Of a DNA stretch of 64,000 bases, positions 8,674 to 17,594 are shown piece after piece. Source of the DNA: Suilimivivens sp964402925. Its GTDB lineage: Bacteria > Bacillota > Clostridia > Lachnospirales > Lachnospiraceae. The translations under genes were made by a program, and so were the position numbers. Numbering within the stretch: position 1 is the stretch's first letter; every line of letters begins with the position of its first letter. Below the pieces are notes generated by a model. It had not been told where the DNA came from. It saw only the letters and a program-made list of their open reading frames with translations, and made no database searches. The stretch covers positions 1 through 64,000 of the forward strand of contig CAYOED010000004.1 in assembly GCA_964402925.1 (NCBI GenBank), written 5' to 3'.

Positions 8674-9933
8674 GTGGGAAAAATCATCTTTCATATCGAT
8701 GTCAATTCAGCCTATCTAAGCTGGAGCGCCTTAAAATACCTTTCAGAAGGCAGGAACACTGATCTGCGCGATGTTCCTTCCATTATTGGCGGTGATATAG
8801 AGCGGCGCCACGGCGTGGTTCTTGCTAAATCCATCCCAGCAAAAAAATATGGCATTATCACAGGCGAGCCTATCGTAAATGCCATGCGCAAATGCCCCAA
8901 CCTCATCATCGAGCGTCCGGACCACACACTTTATCACCAGAAAAGCCGGGAACTCATGCACTATCTGTCCGATATATGCCCTGAAATCGAGCAGCTCAGT
9001 GTGGATGAATGTTTTATGGACTTCACTCCCATAAAGAATCAGTTCTCTTCTCCCAAGGAAGCCGCGCACCTTATCCGGAACCAGATTAGAGAACGTTTCG
9101 GCTTTACCGTAAACATCGGTATTTCAGACAAGAAAGTATTGGCCAAAATGGCTTCAGATTTTCAAAAGCCTGATATGGTCCATACCCTATACAGTTGGGA
9201 AATCGAAAAGAAAATGTGGCCTCTGCCTGTTTCTTCCTTATATATGTGCGGCAATTCCAGCACCCAGGCCCTAAAAAAACTGGAGATACAGTCTATCGGA
9301 GATCTGGCAAAGTCAGATAAGGAAATCCTTATTTCCCATCTAAAAAGTCATGGGCTCCTCCTCTGGGAATATGCCAACGGCATCGATGATTCCGCTGTCA
9401 TCTCTACCCCTGTGCAGGCGAAAGGAATCGGTAACTCCACCACTCTGCCCAAAGATGTGTCAGACCGCGAAGAAGCGTGCTTATCTCTGCTGTCTCTCTC
9501 AGACAGCGTATCCGTCCGTCTTCGGAAGTCCGGTCAGCTGGCAGGAATGATCAGCGTGGAAATCAAATACAGCAGTTTTCAGACTGTTTCCCACCAAATG
9601 ATGCTGCCCTCTCCCACCAATACTTCCCAGCTTATTTATCAGGCGGTATGCAGGCTGTTTGACGAATTGTGGAACGGTTCTCCCATACGGCTGCTGGGCG
9701 TACGCTCCTCCAAACTCATCGATGAGGCGGAGCCTATCCAACTTTCTTTGTTTGATCTGCCCCAGACCGGCTCCATCTCGCCTGCTGCTGATATCACGCA
9801 AAAGCACAGCCTCGCTTCCCCTTCCCGGGAAAAATTGGCTGCGCTTGATAAAAGTCTGGATAGAATCCGTCAGAAATACGGAGACCTTGCTGTTATGCGG
9901 GGCAGTTTCCTGACAGATTCCAAAGACAACTGA
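8674..9933 (+). CDS. dinB: Y-family DNA polymerase (DNA polymerase IV type)
   Basis: 419 residues from a GTG start with GGGAGGG upstream. Translesion polymerase. The metal-binding residues lie in HIDVNSAYLS (D9) and SVDECFMD (D111, E112). Helix-hairpin-helix and little-finger regions follow, and QLSLFD at about 356-361 is a beta-clamp binding motif. It is monocistronic and convergent with the next gene, only one base between the stops. No LexA-type box was recognised upstream, so SOS control is not supported here. Confidence 0.93.
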   Translation: MGKIIFHIDVNSAYLSWSALKYLSEGRNTDLRDVPSIIGGDIERRHGVVLAKSIPAKKYGIITGEPIVNAMRKCPNLIIERPDHTLYHQKSRELMHYLSDICPEIEQLSVDECFMDFTPIKNQFSSPKEAAHLIRNQIRERFGFTVNIGISDKKVLAKMASDFQKPDMVHTLYSWEIEKKMWPLPVSSLYMCGNSSTQALKKLEIQSIGDLAKSDKEILISHLKSHGLLLWEYANGIDDSAVISTPVQAKGIGNSTTLPKDVSDREEACLSLLSLSDSVSVRLRKSGQLAGMISVEIKYSSFQTVSHQMMLPSPTNTSQLIYQAVCRLFDELWNGSPIRLLGVRSSKLIDEAEPIQLSLFDLPQTGSISPAADITQKHSLASPSREKLAALDKSLDRIRQKYGDLAVMRGSFLTDSKDN

Positions 9934-9934
9934 T

Positions 9935-10504
9935 TTATGACTTATGCTTCTTGACACTGTAGCCGAAAGTTCCCAGCTTTTCTCCCAGCGTAAAATAGCT
10001 TCCGTGGGAATAAGCAAGAGGATTCGCTTTTTCTAATACAAAACGTCCTTTTTCATCCATATACGCTTCTTCGGCATGCACTGCCACCACTTCCGCCAAA
10101 TACATATCGTGGGTTCCCAAGCGCAGAGTCTGTTTCACACGGCATTCAATATTGACCGGACTCTCTTTAAGAAGCGGCGCTTTTACCTCTTCTGCCGTAC
10201 AAAGTGTCAGATTCATATCCTTAATCTTATCCGTGTCTCTTCCGCTTTTTACACCGCAGTAATCCGTGGCAAACGCCAACTCTCTGGTAGTCAGATTAAT
10301 GACGAATTCCCCGGTTTCTTCTATCATGTGATGGGAATATCTCTCCGGACGCACCGATATAGATACCATCGGCGGGTCGCTGCATACCGTTCCTGTCCAG
10401 GCAACTGTAAAAATATTCGGATTCCCCTTTCCGTCAGCAACCGTAATCAGCACTGCCGGCACCGGATATAGCATATTGCCCGGTTTCCATCTTTGTTTTC
10501 CCAT
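9935..10504 (-). CDS. Flavin reductase-like FMN-binding protein
   Basis: 189 residues with the Flavin_Reduct split-barrel pattern: N-terminal VPAVLITVADGKGNPNIFTVAWTGTVCSDPPMVSIS, then FVINLTT. Members of this family bind FMN and reduce flavin or use it for other redox reactions; the substrate cannot be told from sequence. Start ATG with AGAGGTATACT. It follows the coiled-coil gene by nine bases and may be co-transcribed. Confidence 0.87.
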   Translation of the reverse strand: MGKQRWKPGNMLYPVPAVLITVADGKGNPNIFTVAWTGTVCSDPPMVSISVRPERYSHHMIEETGEFVINLTTRELAFATDYCGVKSGRDTDKIKDMNLTLCTAEEVKAPLLKESPVNIECRVKQTLRLGTHDMYLAEVVAVHAEEAYMDEKGRFVLEKANPLAYSHGSYFTLGEKLGTFGYSVKKHKS

Positions 10505-10513
10505 AGTATACCT

Positions 10514-11164
10514 CTAAAATAATCCTAAAATCCTGGCAATCGTGACTGCCAGATTCGCTATCGTCATCATCATTGAAACAATGACAAACGGAAGTATGAT
10601 TTTGTTGCTCTTAGCAAGTTTATCCTGTTCTTCCTTAAGTACTGTTGCCTGTTTCTCCAATTCTTCCATCATTGCTGCCTGTACGTTCCGATAAACTTTG
10701 ATATTATCTATATGCAAAAAGTCTTCCATATTGCGGAAGCGTTCCTCAATCTTTGTCTGCAGCCCGGACATGTCCTCGGTAATCCGCTCAAGATTGTCAG
10801 CATTTTCTTTGATCTGAGCAATCTTTGCAAGGCTTTCATTTAGCGTCTTATTGATGCCTGCAATTGAAAGGTCTGAAGTTTCCTTAATCCTGGATACGGA
10901 TGCTGCCTCCACTTCTCCCAGTGACTGTCCTAACTTTTCATTCGCTGTAACAGCCAGTTCCTGCACGCCCTGCGCGCTCTCTATATTTTTCAGATTCAGC
11001 TTACGCATTTCCTGCAGGCAGTCATCATATTTTTCCATCTGATCCTTAAACAGCGCCAGCTGCTTTTCCAGATTTTCAAGCGCTGCCGCATCTGCTGCTG
11101 CATTTGCCCTGATGAGTTCCTGTGAATTCAGCTTCTCCGCCACCTTATCCATAAAATTGTCCAT
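10514..11164 (-). CDS. Coiled-coil protein with C-terminal membrane anchor, function unknown
   Basis: 216 residues with GGAGGAAGAGTA before the ATG. Nearly the whole length is predicted alpha-helical coiled coil, rich in E, K, L and A and resembling methyl-accepting or SMC-like heptads. It ends in a single hydrophobic helix (about 190-214), so it should be tail-anchored in the membrane with the coil in the cytoplasm. No catalytic domain is recognised. It lies just upstream of the flavin reductase-like gene. Confidence 0.75.
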   Translation of the reverse strand: MDNFMDKVAEKLNSQELIRANAAADAAALENLEKQLALFKDQMEKYDDCLQEMRKLNLKNIESAQGVQELAVTANEKLGQSLGEVEAASVSRIKETSDLSIAGINKTLNESLAKIAQIKENADNLERITEDMSGLQTKIEERFRNMEDFLHIDNIKVYRNVQAAMMEELEKQATVLKEEQDKLAKSNKIILPFVIVSMMMTIANLAVTIARILGLF

Positions 11165-11584
11165 TACTCTTCCTCCGGGTGTATACTGATATATCCTTTA
11201 TCTTATCACTTTTACGGATTTTTTACAACAAACTCCTGTTGTTCTATCAGTTCATTCTAATTTTCCTTTTCTTTTTTGTGCATTTTGCACACTTTTTTCA
11301 GCACTTCTTCTTATTCATTGTAATAATTAACGGTAATTTCATACTGTGTTCATAGTTTATTCATATTTGTGAGGTATATTATATATAAATCAAACAAACA
11401 GTTAAACAACGCATTTTCATTACACAAATAGATAAATTTTTTCATAATAGCCCAGGCGCAGCGATGTGTCTGGGCACTCCTCATTTTAAAACAGTAATTC
11501 TCCTTCAAACATAATGCCAAGACATAATACAGAGCATCTGCAGCCCAATATACCATGGAAAAAGCTGTGCCGATGCTCTGCTGA
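11165..11584. other. Intergenic stretch with two hairpins
   Basis: No convincing gene. A hairpin at 11531-11579 (AGAGCATC/GATGCTCT with an inner CAGC/GCTG) starts a few bases after the stop codon of the (p)ppGpp synthetase gene. A second at 11454-11479 pairs GCCCAG with CTGGGC. Neither has a clear U-tract. The rest is AT-rich and presumably holds the promoter of the coiled-coil gene. Confidence 0.5.
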
Positions 11585-12229
11585 TTATTCATATGCTTTA
11601 TTACTGAGGTTCAAAACCTCTTCATTTAAGGTAAGCATCTTTGCGTCCAGTTCTGCTACCATTCTTGCGCAATCTACCAGTTCACTCCTTATGCGCTCCG
11701 GCGCATTTCCTTCAAATTTATAATGAATCTTATGCTCCAGACTTGCCCAGAAATCCATGGCAACGGTGCGGATCTGTATCTCGACCTTGGTGTCTACTAT
11801 CCTGTCAGATAAGTACACCGGCACCGTAACCAGCATGTGGTAACTCTTATAACCGCTGCTCTTGGGATTCACAAGATAGTCCTTTACGGAAATTACCTTA
11901 ATGTCACTTTGATTGGTAATCATTTCTGCTATCCGGTAAATATCGGATGTAAAAGAACATATGACACGGATCCCTGCAATATCATTTACATGCTCGATCA
12001 TATTTTGGATGGTTGATTCATAACCATGTTTTTTCAATTTCTTGACAATGCTCTCTGATGTCTTTATTCTGGATTTAATGTGTTCAATTGGATTGTATCT
12101 GTGTACATGTTGAAACTCATCATTCAATATTTCCAGTTTCGTTGAAATCTGCTTCAGCGCAGAATTGTAAATCAGTATAACTTCTTTCCAACTGTCAATA
12201 TCGCTATCCCGCCCCGCTCGTAATTCCAT
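11585..12229 (-). CDS. Small alarmone synthetase (RelA/SpoT nucleotidyltransferase domain only)
   Basis: 214 residues, the length of RelQ/YjbM-type single-domain enzymes. It transfers pyrophosphate from ATP to GDP or GTP to make (p)ppGpp. Motifs seen are SRIKTSESIVKKL, NDIAGIRVICSF, KSSGYKSYH and VEIQIRTVAMDFWASLEHKIHYK. No hydrolase, TGS or ACT domain is present. Start ATG with GGCGGT upstream. It stands alone, so it probably answers to its own promoter rather than to ribosomal stalling. Confidence 0.93.
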   Translation of the reverse strand: MELRAGRDSDIDSWKEVILIYNSALKQISTKLEILNDEFQHVHRYNPIEHIKSRIKTSESIVKKLKKHGYESTIQNMIEHVNDIAGIRVICSFTSDIYRIAEMITNQSDIKVISVKDYLVNPKSSGYKSYHMLVTVPVYLSDRIVDTKVEIQIRTVAMDFWASLEHKIHYKFEGNAPERIRSELVDCARMVAELDAKMLTLNEEVLNLSNKAYE

Positions 12230-12395
12230 TTTGTTACCGCCTTACTTATGTATTTCTTCTTCGGTCCGCCGCATGCCTTTCGAATTTGTCTTCCTTTATG
12301 ACCTTATTATTATTCTACCATATTTCTATAAAACAATGTACATTTTTCACAAAAAATTTATTATTTTTTTATTTTTATTGTGAATAATAATGATG

Positions 12396-12424
12396 TTGAG
12401 AAGTTTCATTACCTCTGTTATAAT
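12396..12424 (+). promoter_or_regulatory. Promoter of the 88-residue protein gene
   Basis: TTGAGA (12396-12401) and TATAAT (12419-12424) are 17 bases apart. The start of transcription would be near 12431, which rules out the upstream ATG at 12380 as the real start of the gene. Confidence 0.78.
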
Positions 12425-12508
12425 GAGCTGAAAGTAAATGCCAAGATGCTCCCTTGTATAGTCGGAGGTCTTACATCAACCAGTAATCATGTAAAGGTGA
12501 GGATAATC

Positions 12509-12775
12509 ATGTTTCGTTTATGGGCAAAGATTTTTAAGGATAATCGTATGCTGAAGGACACCGTAATCTGTGATGACAGCACGGACACCCGTACGCATAA
12601 AGTATTTCACGCAATCGATGAAACCTGTTATCAATTTGATCTGGGCAAGCCCATCTGGCTGGATGCTACCATCCAGGAATTCAAGCGCCACGACAAAGTC
12701 AGATTTACACAGGATAATTTCATTGAAAATATTGATTTCGATTATCTTGAAATTCATGTGATTGAGGAAGACTGA
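12509..12775 (+). CDS. Conserved-looking hypothetical protein, 88 residues
   Basis: The frame is open from 12380, but a strong promoter at 12396-12424 and an AAGGTGAGG site place the start at the ATG at 12509. The 88-residue product is acidic, has no membrane segment, and is not recognised. It is a monocistronic unit with its own promoter and a long terminator, so it is very likely expressed. The end of the protein (FDYLEIHVIEED) is strongly acidic. Confidence 0.78.
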   Translation: MFRLWAKIFKDNRMLKDTVICDDSTDTRTHKVFHAIDETCYQFDLGKPIWLDATIQEFKRHDKVRFTQDNFIENIDFDYLEIHVIEED

Positions 12776-12823
12776 TCCATTACAGCCACGAAGCCGAAGA
12801 ATAAAACATTAATTCATTCAAGT

Positions 12824-12885
12824 ATATGTCCGGACTTTTTATTTATGAGAAGGTTTCTAATAAATAAGAAGTCCGGATATTTTTG
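12824..12885 (+). terminator. Long terminator after the 88-residue protein gene
   Basis: A stem of about 20 base pairs (ATGTCCGGACTTTTTATTTAT with ATAAATAAGAAGTCCGGATA, minor mismatch) ends in TTTTTG. Confidence 0.88.
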
Positions 12886-12886
12886 T

Positions 12887-12915
12887 TTGACACCAGTAAT
12901 AATATGTAGTAGTAT
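12887..12915 (+). promoter_or_regulatory. Promoter of the hemolysin III gene with overlapping inverted repeat
   Basis: TTGACA (12887-12892) and TAGTAT (12910-12915) are 17 bases apart. GTAATA and TATTAC flank the -10 region as an inverted repeat, a possible operator for an unknown regulator. Confidence 0.65.
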
Positions 12916-12982
12916 TACATTATATCAAACACGGTTTTAAAAACTACATGTCGCATTTTGTAATGTAAAAGGAGGAATTATA

Positions 12983-13633
12983 ATGCAAATTACAATACGT
13001 GAACCCGGAAGTGCCATTACTCACTTCATTGGTATGATAATGGCGGTTTTTGCCGCAACTCCCCTTTTAATAAAATCCGCTCTCTTTTCCGGTGGAAAGA
13101 GCCTGCTTGCACTCAGCATTTTCTGTCTCAGCATGATCTTATTATATGGAGCCAGCGCTACTTACCATTCGCTGAATATTGGTGAAAGAGCGCTCCGCAT
13201 TTTCAGGAAGCTGGACCATATGATGATCTTTGTGCTGATCGCTGGTTCCTACACTCCGGTCTGCCTGATTGTTCTGGGCGGAAAAGTAGGTTATACCCTG
13301 CTTGCAGTCGTCTGGGGAATCGCACTGCTTGGCATGACGCTGAAAGCCTGCTGGATTACCTGCCCGAAATGGTTTTCTTCCATTATTTACATTGCCATGG
13401 GCTGGGTCTGCCTTGGCGTGTTCGGTCCTTTATGGAATGTATTGCCCCACGCTGCATTTGGCTGGCTCTTGGCCGGCGGCATCATTTACACCATCGGCGG
13501 TGTGATTTATGCCCTAAAGCTCCCGGTCTTTAACGGGAAACATGAATTTTTCGGTTCCCACGAAATTTTCCACCTATTCGTTATGGGCGGAAGCATCTGC
13601 CATTTCATATTTATGTATTTATATGTAGCCTGA
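12983..13633 (+). CDS. Hemolysin III family membrane protein
   Basis: 216 residues with seven hydrophobic segments and the family motifs YGASATYHS and RKLDHMMIFVLIAGSYTP. The PAQR/hemolysin III family (YqfA-like) is a set of seven-helix membrane proteins with possible metal-dependent hydrolase activity; true haemolytic activity is rarely shown. AGGAGG ribosome site. Monocistronic, with its own promoter and a strong terminator. Confidence 0.92.
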   Translation: MQITIREPGSAITHFIGMIMAVFAATPLLIKSALFSGGKSLLALSIFCLSMILLYGASATYHSLNIGERALRIFRKLDHMMIFVLIAGSYTPVCLIVLGGKVGYTLLAVVWGIALLGMTLKACWITCPKWFSSIIYIAMGWVCLGVFGPLWNVLPHAAFGWLLAGGIIYTIGGVIYALKLPVFNGKHEFFGSHEIFHLFVMGGSICHFIFMYLYVA

Positions 13634-13638
13634 AAAAC

Positions 13639-13685
13639 ACCGACCTCCAATCGTTAGATTTATGATCTGACTTTTGGAGGTCGGT
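13639..13685 (+). terminator. Hairpin between hemolysin III gene and galE
   Basis: ACCGACCTCCAA pairs perfectly with TTGGAGGTCGGT over a loop of 23 bases between convergent genes. A U-tract is weak on both strands, so it may act as a terminator in either direction or protect the 3' ends. Confidence 0.65.
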
Positions 13686-13698
13686 ATACGATATGGTT

Positions 13699-14715
13699 TT
13701 ATTCTTCATACCCATTGGGGTTATTACTCTGCCATCTCCATGAGTCTGCACACATCTCCTTAATTCCATGCTGTGCTTCCCATCCCAGTTCTTTCTTTGC
13801 CTTAGATGCATCAGAATAACATGTGGCAATATCGCCTGGACGTCTGTCCTTAATCACATAAGGAATCTTAACTCCGGTAGCGGCTTCAAAATTCTTTACA
13901 ATATCCAAAACGCTGTATCCGGTGCCTGTTCCCAGGTTATAAATGCAAAGACCTGCTTTTTCTTCAATCTTCTTAAGCGCCTTCACGTGCCCTGCCGCCA
14001 AATCCACTACATGAATATAATCCCTGACACCGGTTCCGTCCGGAGTATCATAATCGTTTCCAAATACCCCTAACTCTTTCAGCTTACCAACTGCAACCTG
14101 TGTGATATAGGGCATCAGATTATTGGGAATGCCATTGGGATTTTCACCGATGGTTCCGCTCTTATGTGCACCGATGGGATTAAAGTAGCGGAGAAGGATG
14201 ACATTCCATTCAGGATCCGCCTTCTGTATATCCATCAAGATCTGTTCCAGCATGGACTTGGTCCATCCGTAAGGATTGGTGCACTGTCCTTTCGGACACT
14301 CTTCAGTAATCGGAATGATGGCGGGATCGCCATAAACAGTCGCGGAAGAAGAGAAGATAATATTCTTAACTCCATGCGTCCTCATAACGTCTACCAACGT
14401 CAGCGTACCGGCAATATTGTTTTCATAATATTCCCATGGCTTTTGTACCGATTCGCCAACCGCCTTTAACCCTGCAAAATGAATACAGGAATCAATCTTT
14501 TCCTTCTCAAATATGGCATTCAAAGCTTCCCTGTCAAGAATATCTGCTTTGTAAAAAGGAACCGGTCTGCCGGTAAGCTTTTCAACCCGCTTCAAACTCT
14601 TTTCGCTGGAATTGCTCAAATTATCCGCTACTACCACATCATACCCTGCATTTTGTAATTCTACCACGGTATGGCTGCCAATATAGCCTGCACCGCCTGT
14701 AACTAGTACTGCCAT
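13699..14715 (-). CDS. galE: UDP-glucose 4-epimerase
   Basis: 338 residues from the ATG after GAAGGAGGTAATAAG; the frame runs 17 codons further upstream without a better site. It interconverts UDP-glucose and UDP-galactose with bound NAD. The Rossmann motif VTGGAGYIGSHT, the SSSATVYG loop and catalytic YGWTK (YxxxK) are present. It lies downstream of a UDP-sugar pyrophosphorylase gene and supplies UDP-galactose for glycans such as the exopolysaccharide made by the 28-40 kb operon. Confidence 0.96.
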   Translation of the reverse strand: MAVLVTGGAGYIGSHTVVELQNAGYDVVVADNLSNSSEKSLKRVEKLTGRPVPFYKADILDREALNAIFEKEKIDSCIHFAGLKAVGESVQKPWEYYENNIAGTLTLVDVMRTHGVKNIIFSSSATVYGDPAIIPITEECPKGQCTNPYGWTKSMLEQILMDIQKADPEWNVILLRYFNPIGAHKSGTIGENPNGIPNNLMPYITQVAVGKLKELGVFGNDYDTPDGTGVRDYIHVVDLAAGHVKALKKIEEKAGLCIYNLGTGTGYSVLDIVKNFEAATGVKIPYVIKDRRPGDIATCYSDASKAKKELGWEAQHGIKEMCADSWRWQSNNPNGYEE

Positions 14716-14928
14716 CTTATTACCTCCTTCAAAATTTCTTTCTCTGTAATCGTTCAGTGCCTTCACAGTTACAATGCAAAATCCATCCTGAATTGCCTAC
14801 GGCAATAGAACCATGTTTCATCCTGCACCTATTGTATACGCATTTGGGCACGGCAGACAAGATGGGAATGTTATTCAAAACAGTCAAAATGTTAAATCGT
14901 GTCTCTGCTTATCCATGGCAGTTCATCA

Positions 14929-16155
14929 TCACAATTCTATACCATTTTCTTTGCAAAGTTCTCTTGCACTCTCCACGGAATCTATCCCTGTTGCATTTTT
15001 AATCGGTGCAAATTCCTTATTTCTCACAACCTCAAAGGGAAGACAACTGTCCAGTTCATAAATCATATCAAGCACAAGCTGTTCAAACTTATATCCGTTG
15101 GGCGCTTCCGGTTTTACTTTTCTGCCCTCAGCATCCAGATATGGAATTTTCTTTTCCACAATATGAAGCGGCAGATTCTTTTCACGAATCTTTTCAAGAT
15201 CGGCTACGCGGAATAAATAATTCAGAATCACACCGAAATAATATGCAGGATCTCCGTTTTCGTCCTTCGCATTCATCAGTTCTTCCGTCAGTTCATAATA
15301 TTCCACGATAGAAGGTCTTCCGTCTTCTAGACACATTACGCCTATCTTCTCATCCGGGGCACACTTACGCACTACCTTGGCTCCTGCCGCGCACTGATTA
15401 GAAATCACTGCTCCGACGAAACAAGGATCGGCTATCCGCTGCAGTACATTGTCCACGGCAAAAACGTTCAGCCATTCCACTCCATCTTCCATTGCCTTCT
15501 TTGCAACGCCCCACTTATACATGGAAGAATACCAGCCGCCATTTCCATTGGGGGATGTGGAAATCTTCCATTTTTCTTCCAGATAGACCTTTCCCTGGTA
15601 ATCACATGCCGGCGCCATCTCCTGCATGAAAAAGGTGACATACTCTTCCCGATAGCCAAAGAAATCATGTTCCCTGAGAAACTCTACAGTTGCCTCGTGG
15701 TTTTTATCGCTGGTCATCACATAAAGCGGAACCCATGCATCCGCTTCCTTTACGACATCCATCAGATTTTCAATGAGCCGCTGGAAAATATATACCGTTT
15801 TGGTCAGTCCGATATTGTACATTCCCTTAGGGTTGTCTGATCCCAGTCTGGTTCCCATACCGCCGGCAAGGAGTACAGCACCTACTTTTCCTTTCTTAAT
15901 GGCGTCAAGTCCGGTTGCATGAAATTCTTCTTCTCTCTCGCAGATCTGAGCCCTCTGCATTGCTGCTAACGGGGTAATCCTGCCTCTGACATTTTCTTCC
16001 TTTCTGTCCTTTAAGGAGGAAATGACCGTAAAATCTGTAGCATCAATCTGAGCAAGCAGAAGTTCCTGCTGCTCCTTCGTCAACTCCTCGTAGTACTGCA
16101 TTGCATGCTCCTGCCCTGCTGCAGTGAGCTTTTCAAGCGCCTGTTTATAATCCAT
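14929..16155 (-). CDS. UDPGP-type UTP:sugar-1-phosphate uridylyltransferase
   Basis: 408 residues from the ATG after GGAGAGAGT. The nucleotide-binding loop LLAGGMGTRLG and the later NGNGGWYSSM and FAVDNVL motifs place it in the eukaryote-like UDPGP family (UDP-GlcNAc/UDP-GalNAc pyrophosphorylase or UDP-glucose pyrophosphorylase), not the bacterial GalU family. Its exact sugar cannot be decided by reading. Beside galE, a role in making UDP-glucose, UDP-galactose or UDP-HexNAc is likely. Confidence 0.88.
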   Translation of the reverse strand: MDYKQALEKLTAAGQEHAMQYYEELTKEQQELLLAQIDATDFTVISSLKDRKEENVRGRITPLAAMQRAQICEREEEFHATGLDAIKKGKVGAVLLAGGMGTRLGSDNPKGMYNIGLTKTVYIFQRLIENLMDVVKEADAWVPLYVMTSDKNHEATVEFLREHDFFGYREEYVTFFMQEMAPACDYQGKVYLEEKWKISTSPNGNGGWYSSMYKWGVAKKAMEDGVEWLNVFAVDNVLQRIADPCFVGAVISNQCAAGAKVVRKCAPDEKIGVMCLEDGRPSIVEYYELTEELMNAKDENGDPAYYFGVILNYLFRVADLEKIREKNLPLHIVEKKIPYLDAEGRKVKPEAPNGYKFEQLVLDMIYELDSCLPFEVVRNKEFAPIKNATGIDSVESARELCKENGIEL

Positions 16156-16245
16156 ACTCTCTCCATTCCGCTGCTTACATGCAGCATTATTTTTCACACA
16201 ACCCCAATGCCTTGCTGCATAGTGTAAACCAGACATCCGCCTCGG

Positions 16246-17169
16246 CTATCTCTTGTCTACAAAATAACAATTTTTTCCTGCCTGCTTTGCCATGTACATA
16301 GCGTTATCCGCCCGGTTGAACAATGCTTCATAGTCATCATATTTTAATGCCCGCATGGCTATCCCCACACTGCAGTGCAAAGGCTGCTCCATGCTGGTTA
16401 TTTCCTTTGTCAACGTCTGCATCAGATGATCGACCATACGCTCTACGCTTCTAAGCGGTTTATTCTTCACAAATATAATGAATTCATCCCCTCCAAAACG
16501 GGAAAGAATGTCATCCTCCGAAAAACTCGCTTCTATTATCCGTGCTGTTTCTTTTAATATTTCATCCCCAAACGCATGACCGTAAGCATCATTGATTCCC
16601 TTAAACTCATCCAGATCAAGCATAATCATTTCCGCCTCTCCGGTGGGGTTATCTTTAAGCCATTTAGTTATTTTATCCGTTGCCGCTTTCTTATTATACA
16701 GTCCTGTCAGAAAATCGGTCTCAACCCTGTGCATCATTTCATGTATTTCAGACGCTGCCTCATGTACATTCTGAATTCTGCCAAACACACTTGAGACTTC
16801 TCCCTCTTTATTTGCAACGCTGGAATAGTAAGTCTTGTGCCATTGAAACTCCTCGCTCGAAACCTTACTCAGATATTCAATTTCTCCGCGCATCGGTATA
16901 GTTGACGCTTCATCCAGTGCATCCATAAACTTTTTCAGATGATCAGGATGTACCAATGGAGAGACCTTTACATATTGATGATAATTTTCAATTACATTTC
17001 TGCTTTTGTTATCGGGGAAATTATAATTGAATATCATCATGTCTTTACTTGGTTTATATTCAAAAAGCAGCGCTGAGGTCGTCTCCTCCAATATCTGGTA
17101 ACGTTCCTTCATTCGTTTAACTTGATTCTCCAGTTCTCTGATGCGCTCTTCATATTCATTTTTTTCCAT
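16246..17169 (-). CDS. Diguanylate cyclase (PAS-like sensor and GGDEF domain)
   Basis: 307 residues. A short N-terminal coiled coil (about 3-30) leads to a PAS-fold-like region (about 30-140) and a GGDEF domain (about 150-305). The active site reads RFGGDEF, so it should make cyclic di-GMP from GTP; DFLTGLYNKKA starts the domain. No membrane segment, so it is probably cytoplasmic. Start ATG with GAGGT nine bases upstream. It precedes the UDP-sugar pyrophosphorylase gene on the same strand. A 24-base repeat lies about 100 bases upstream (17271-17294). Confidence 0.9.
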   Translation of the reverse strand: MEKNEYEERIRELENQVKRMKERYQILEETTSALLFEYKPSKDMMIFNYNFPDNKSRNVIENYHQYVKVSPLVHPDHLKKFMDALDEASTIPMRGEIEYLSKVSSEEFQWHKTYYSSVANKEGEVSSVFGRIQNVHEAASEIHEMMHRVETDFLTGLYNKKAATDKITKWLKDNPTGEAEMIMLDLDEFKGINDAYGHAFGDEILKETARIIEASFSEDDILSRFGGDEFIIFVKNKPLRSVERMVDHLMQTLTKEITSMEQPLHCSVGIAMRALKYDDYEALFNRADNAMYMAKQAGKNCYFVDKR

Positions 17170-17270
17170 ATGTCATACCTCGTAAACTTTCTACTGTTTC
17201 GCTTACTGTCATGAGCAGCCTGTCATTTCTACGTCTGCTATTATTTTAATTATAAATTTATTTTGCATAT

Positions 17271-17294
17271 TATGCAACCGCAACATATGCTGCC
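17271..17294. repeat. 24-base repeat, copy 1
   Basis: Matches 19226-19249 at 22 of 24 positions in the same orientation. The core GCAACATATGC is nearly palindromic. This copy lies about 100 bases upstream of the GGDEF gene, the other about 70 bases upstream of the LysM-GH18 gene. Confidence 0.6.
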
Positions 17295-17476
17295 CTTATG
17301 GAAAAAATAAAAGCTTCTATCATTCGACACACCCTCTTTCCGTTGCCGGATTGGGTATGACAACATAGTAATACCACGGTTTCACCATCTATACCAAACT
17401 GCATATTTGTGAAATATTTTTATCTATGATGCATGCTTCTAGGCTTATTTCTTATTGGTATGTTTTAAGGCATAAA

Positions 17477-17517
17477 AAATAACGCTCTCACTTCCGTAAA
17501 GTGCAGCGTTATTTTCC
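17477..17517 (-). terminator. Terminator of the Abi_2 gene
   Basis: Minus strand: AATAACGCT and AGCGTTATT pair around an inner CACTT/AAGTG stem and are followed by TTTT. It lies about 80 bases after the stop codon of the Abi_2 gene. Confidence 0.85.
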
Positions 17518-17594
17518 CCTGCTTCAAAACAAAAAATCGGGAACGAGTAAAACCCATTCCCTACAAAAATCAATTTTTTAATCGTGTTTTTATT

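Larger units (their letters stand above)
17170..17594. other. Intergenic stretch between the GGDEF and Abi_2 genes
   Basis: No gene is visible. It holds the 24-base repeat at 17271-17294, the Abi_2 terminator at 17477-17517, and a further hairpin at 17539-17561 (GGGAA/TTCCC) between the Abi_2 stop codon and that terminator. The last two would form a structured RNA tail of about 110 bases on the Abi_2 transcript. Confidence 0.55.

Noticed and set aside
11350..11592. 80-codon frame on the minus strand
   Set aside because: No ribosome site, unlike neighbouring genes, and it overlaps the end of the alarmone synthetase gene and two hairpins.
12380..12508. Upstream extension of the 88-residue gene
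   Set aside because: The promoter lies inside this extension, so it cannot be the translated start.
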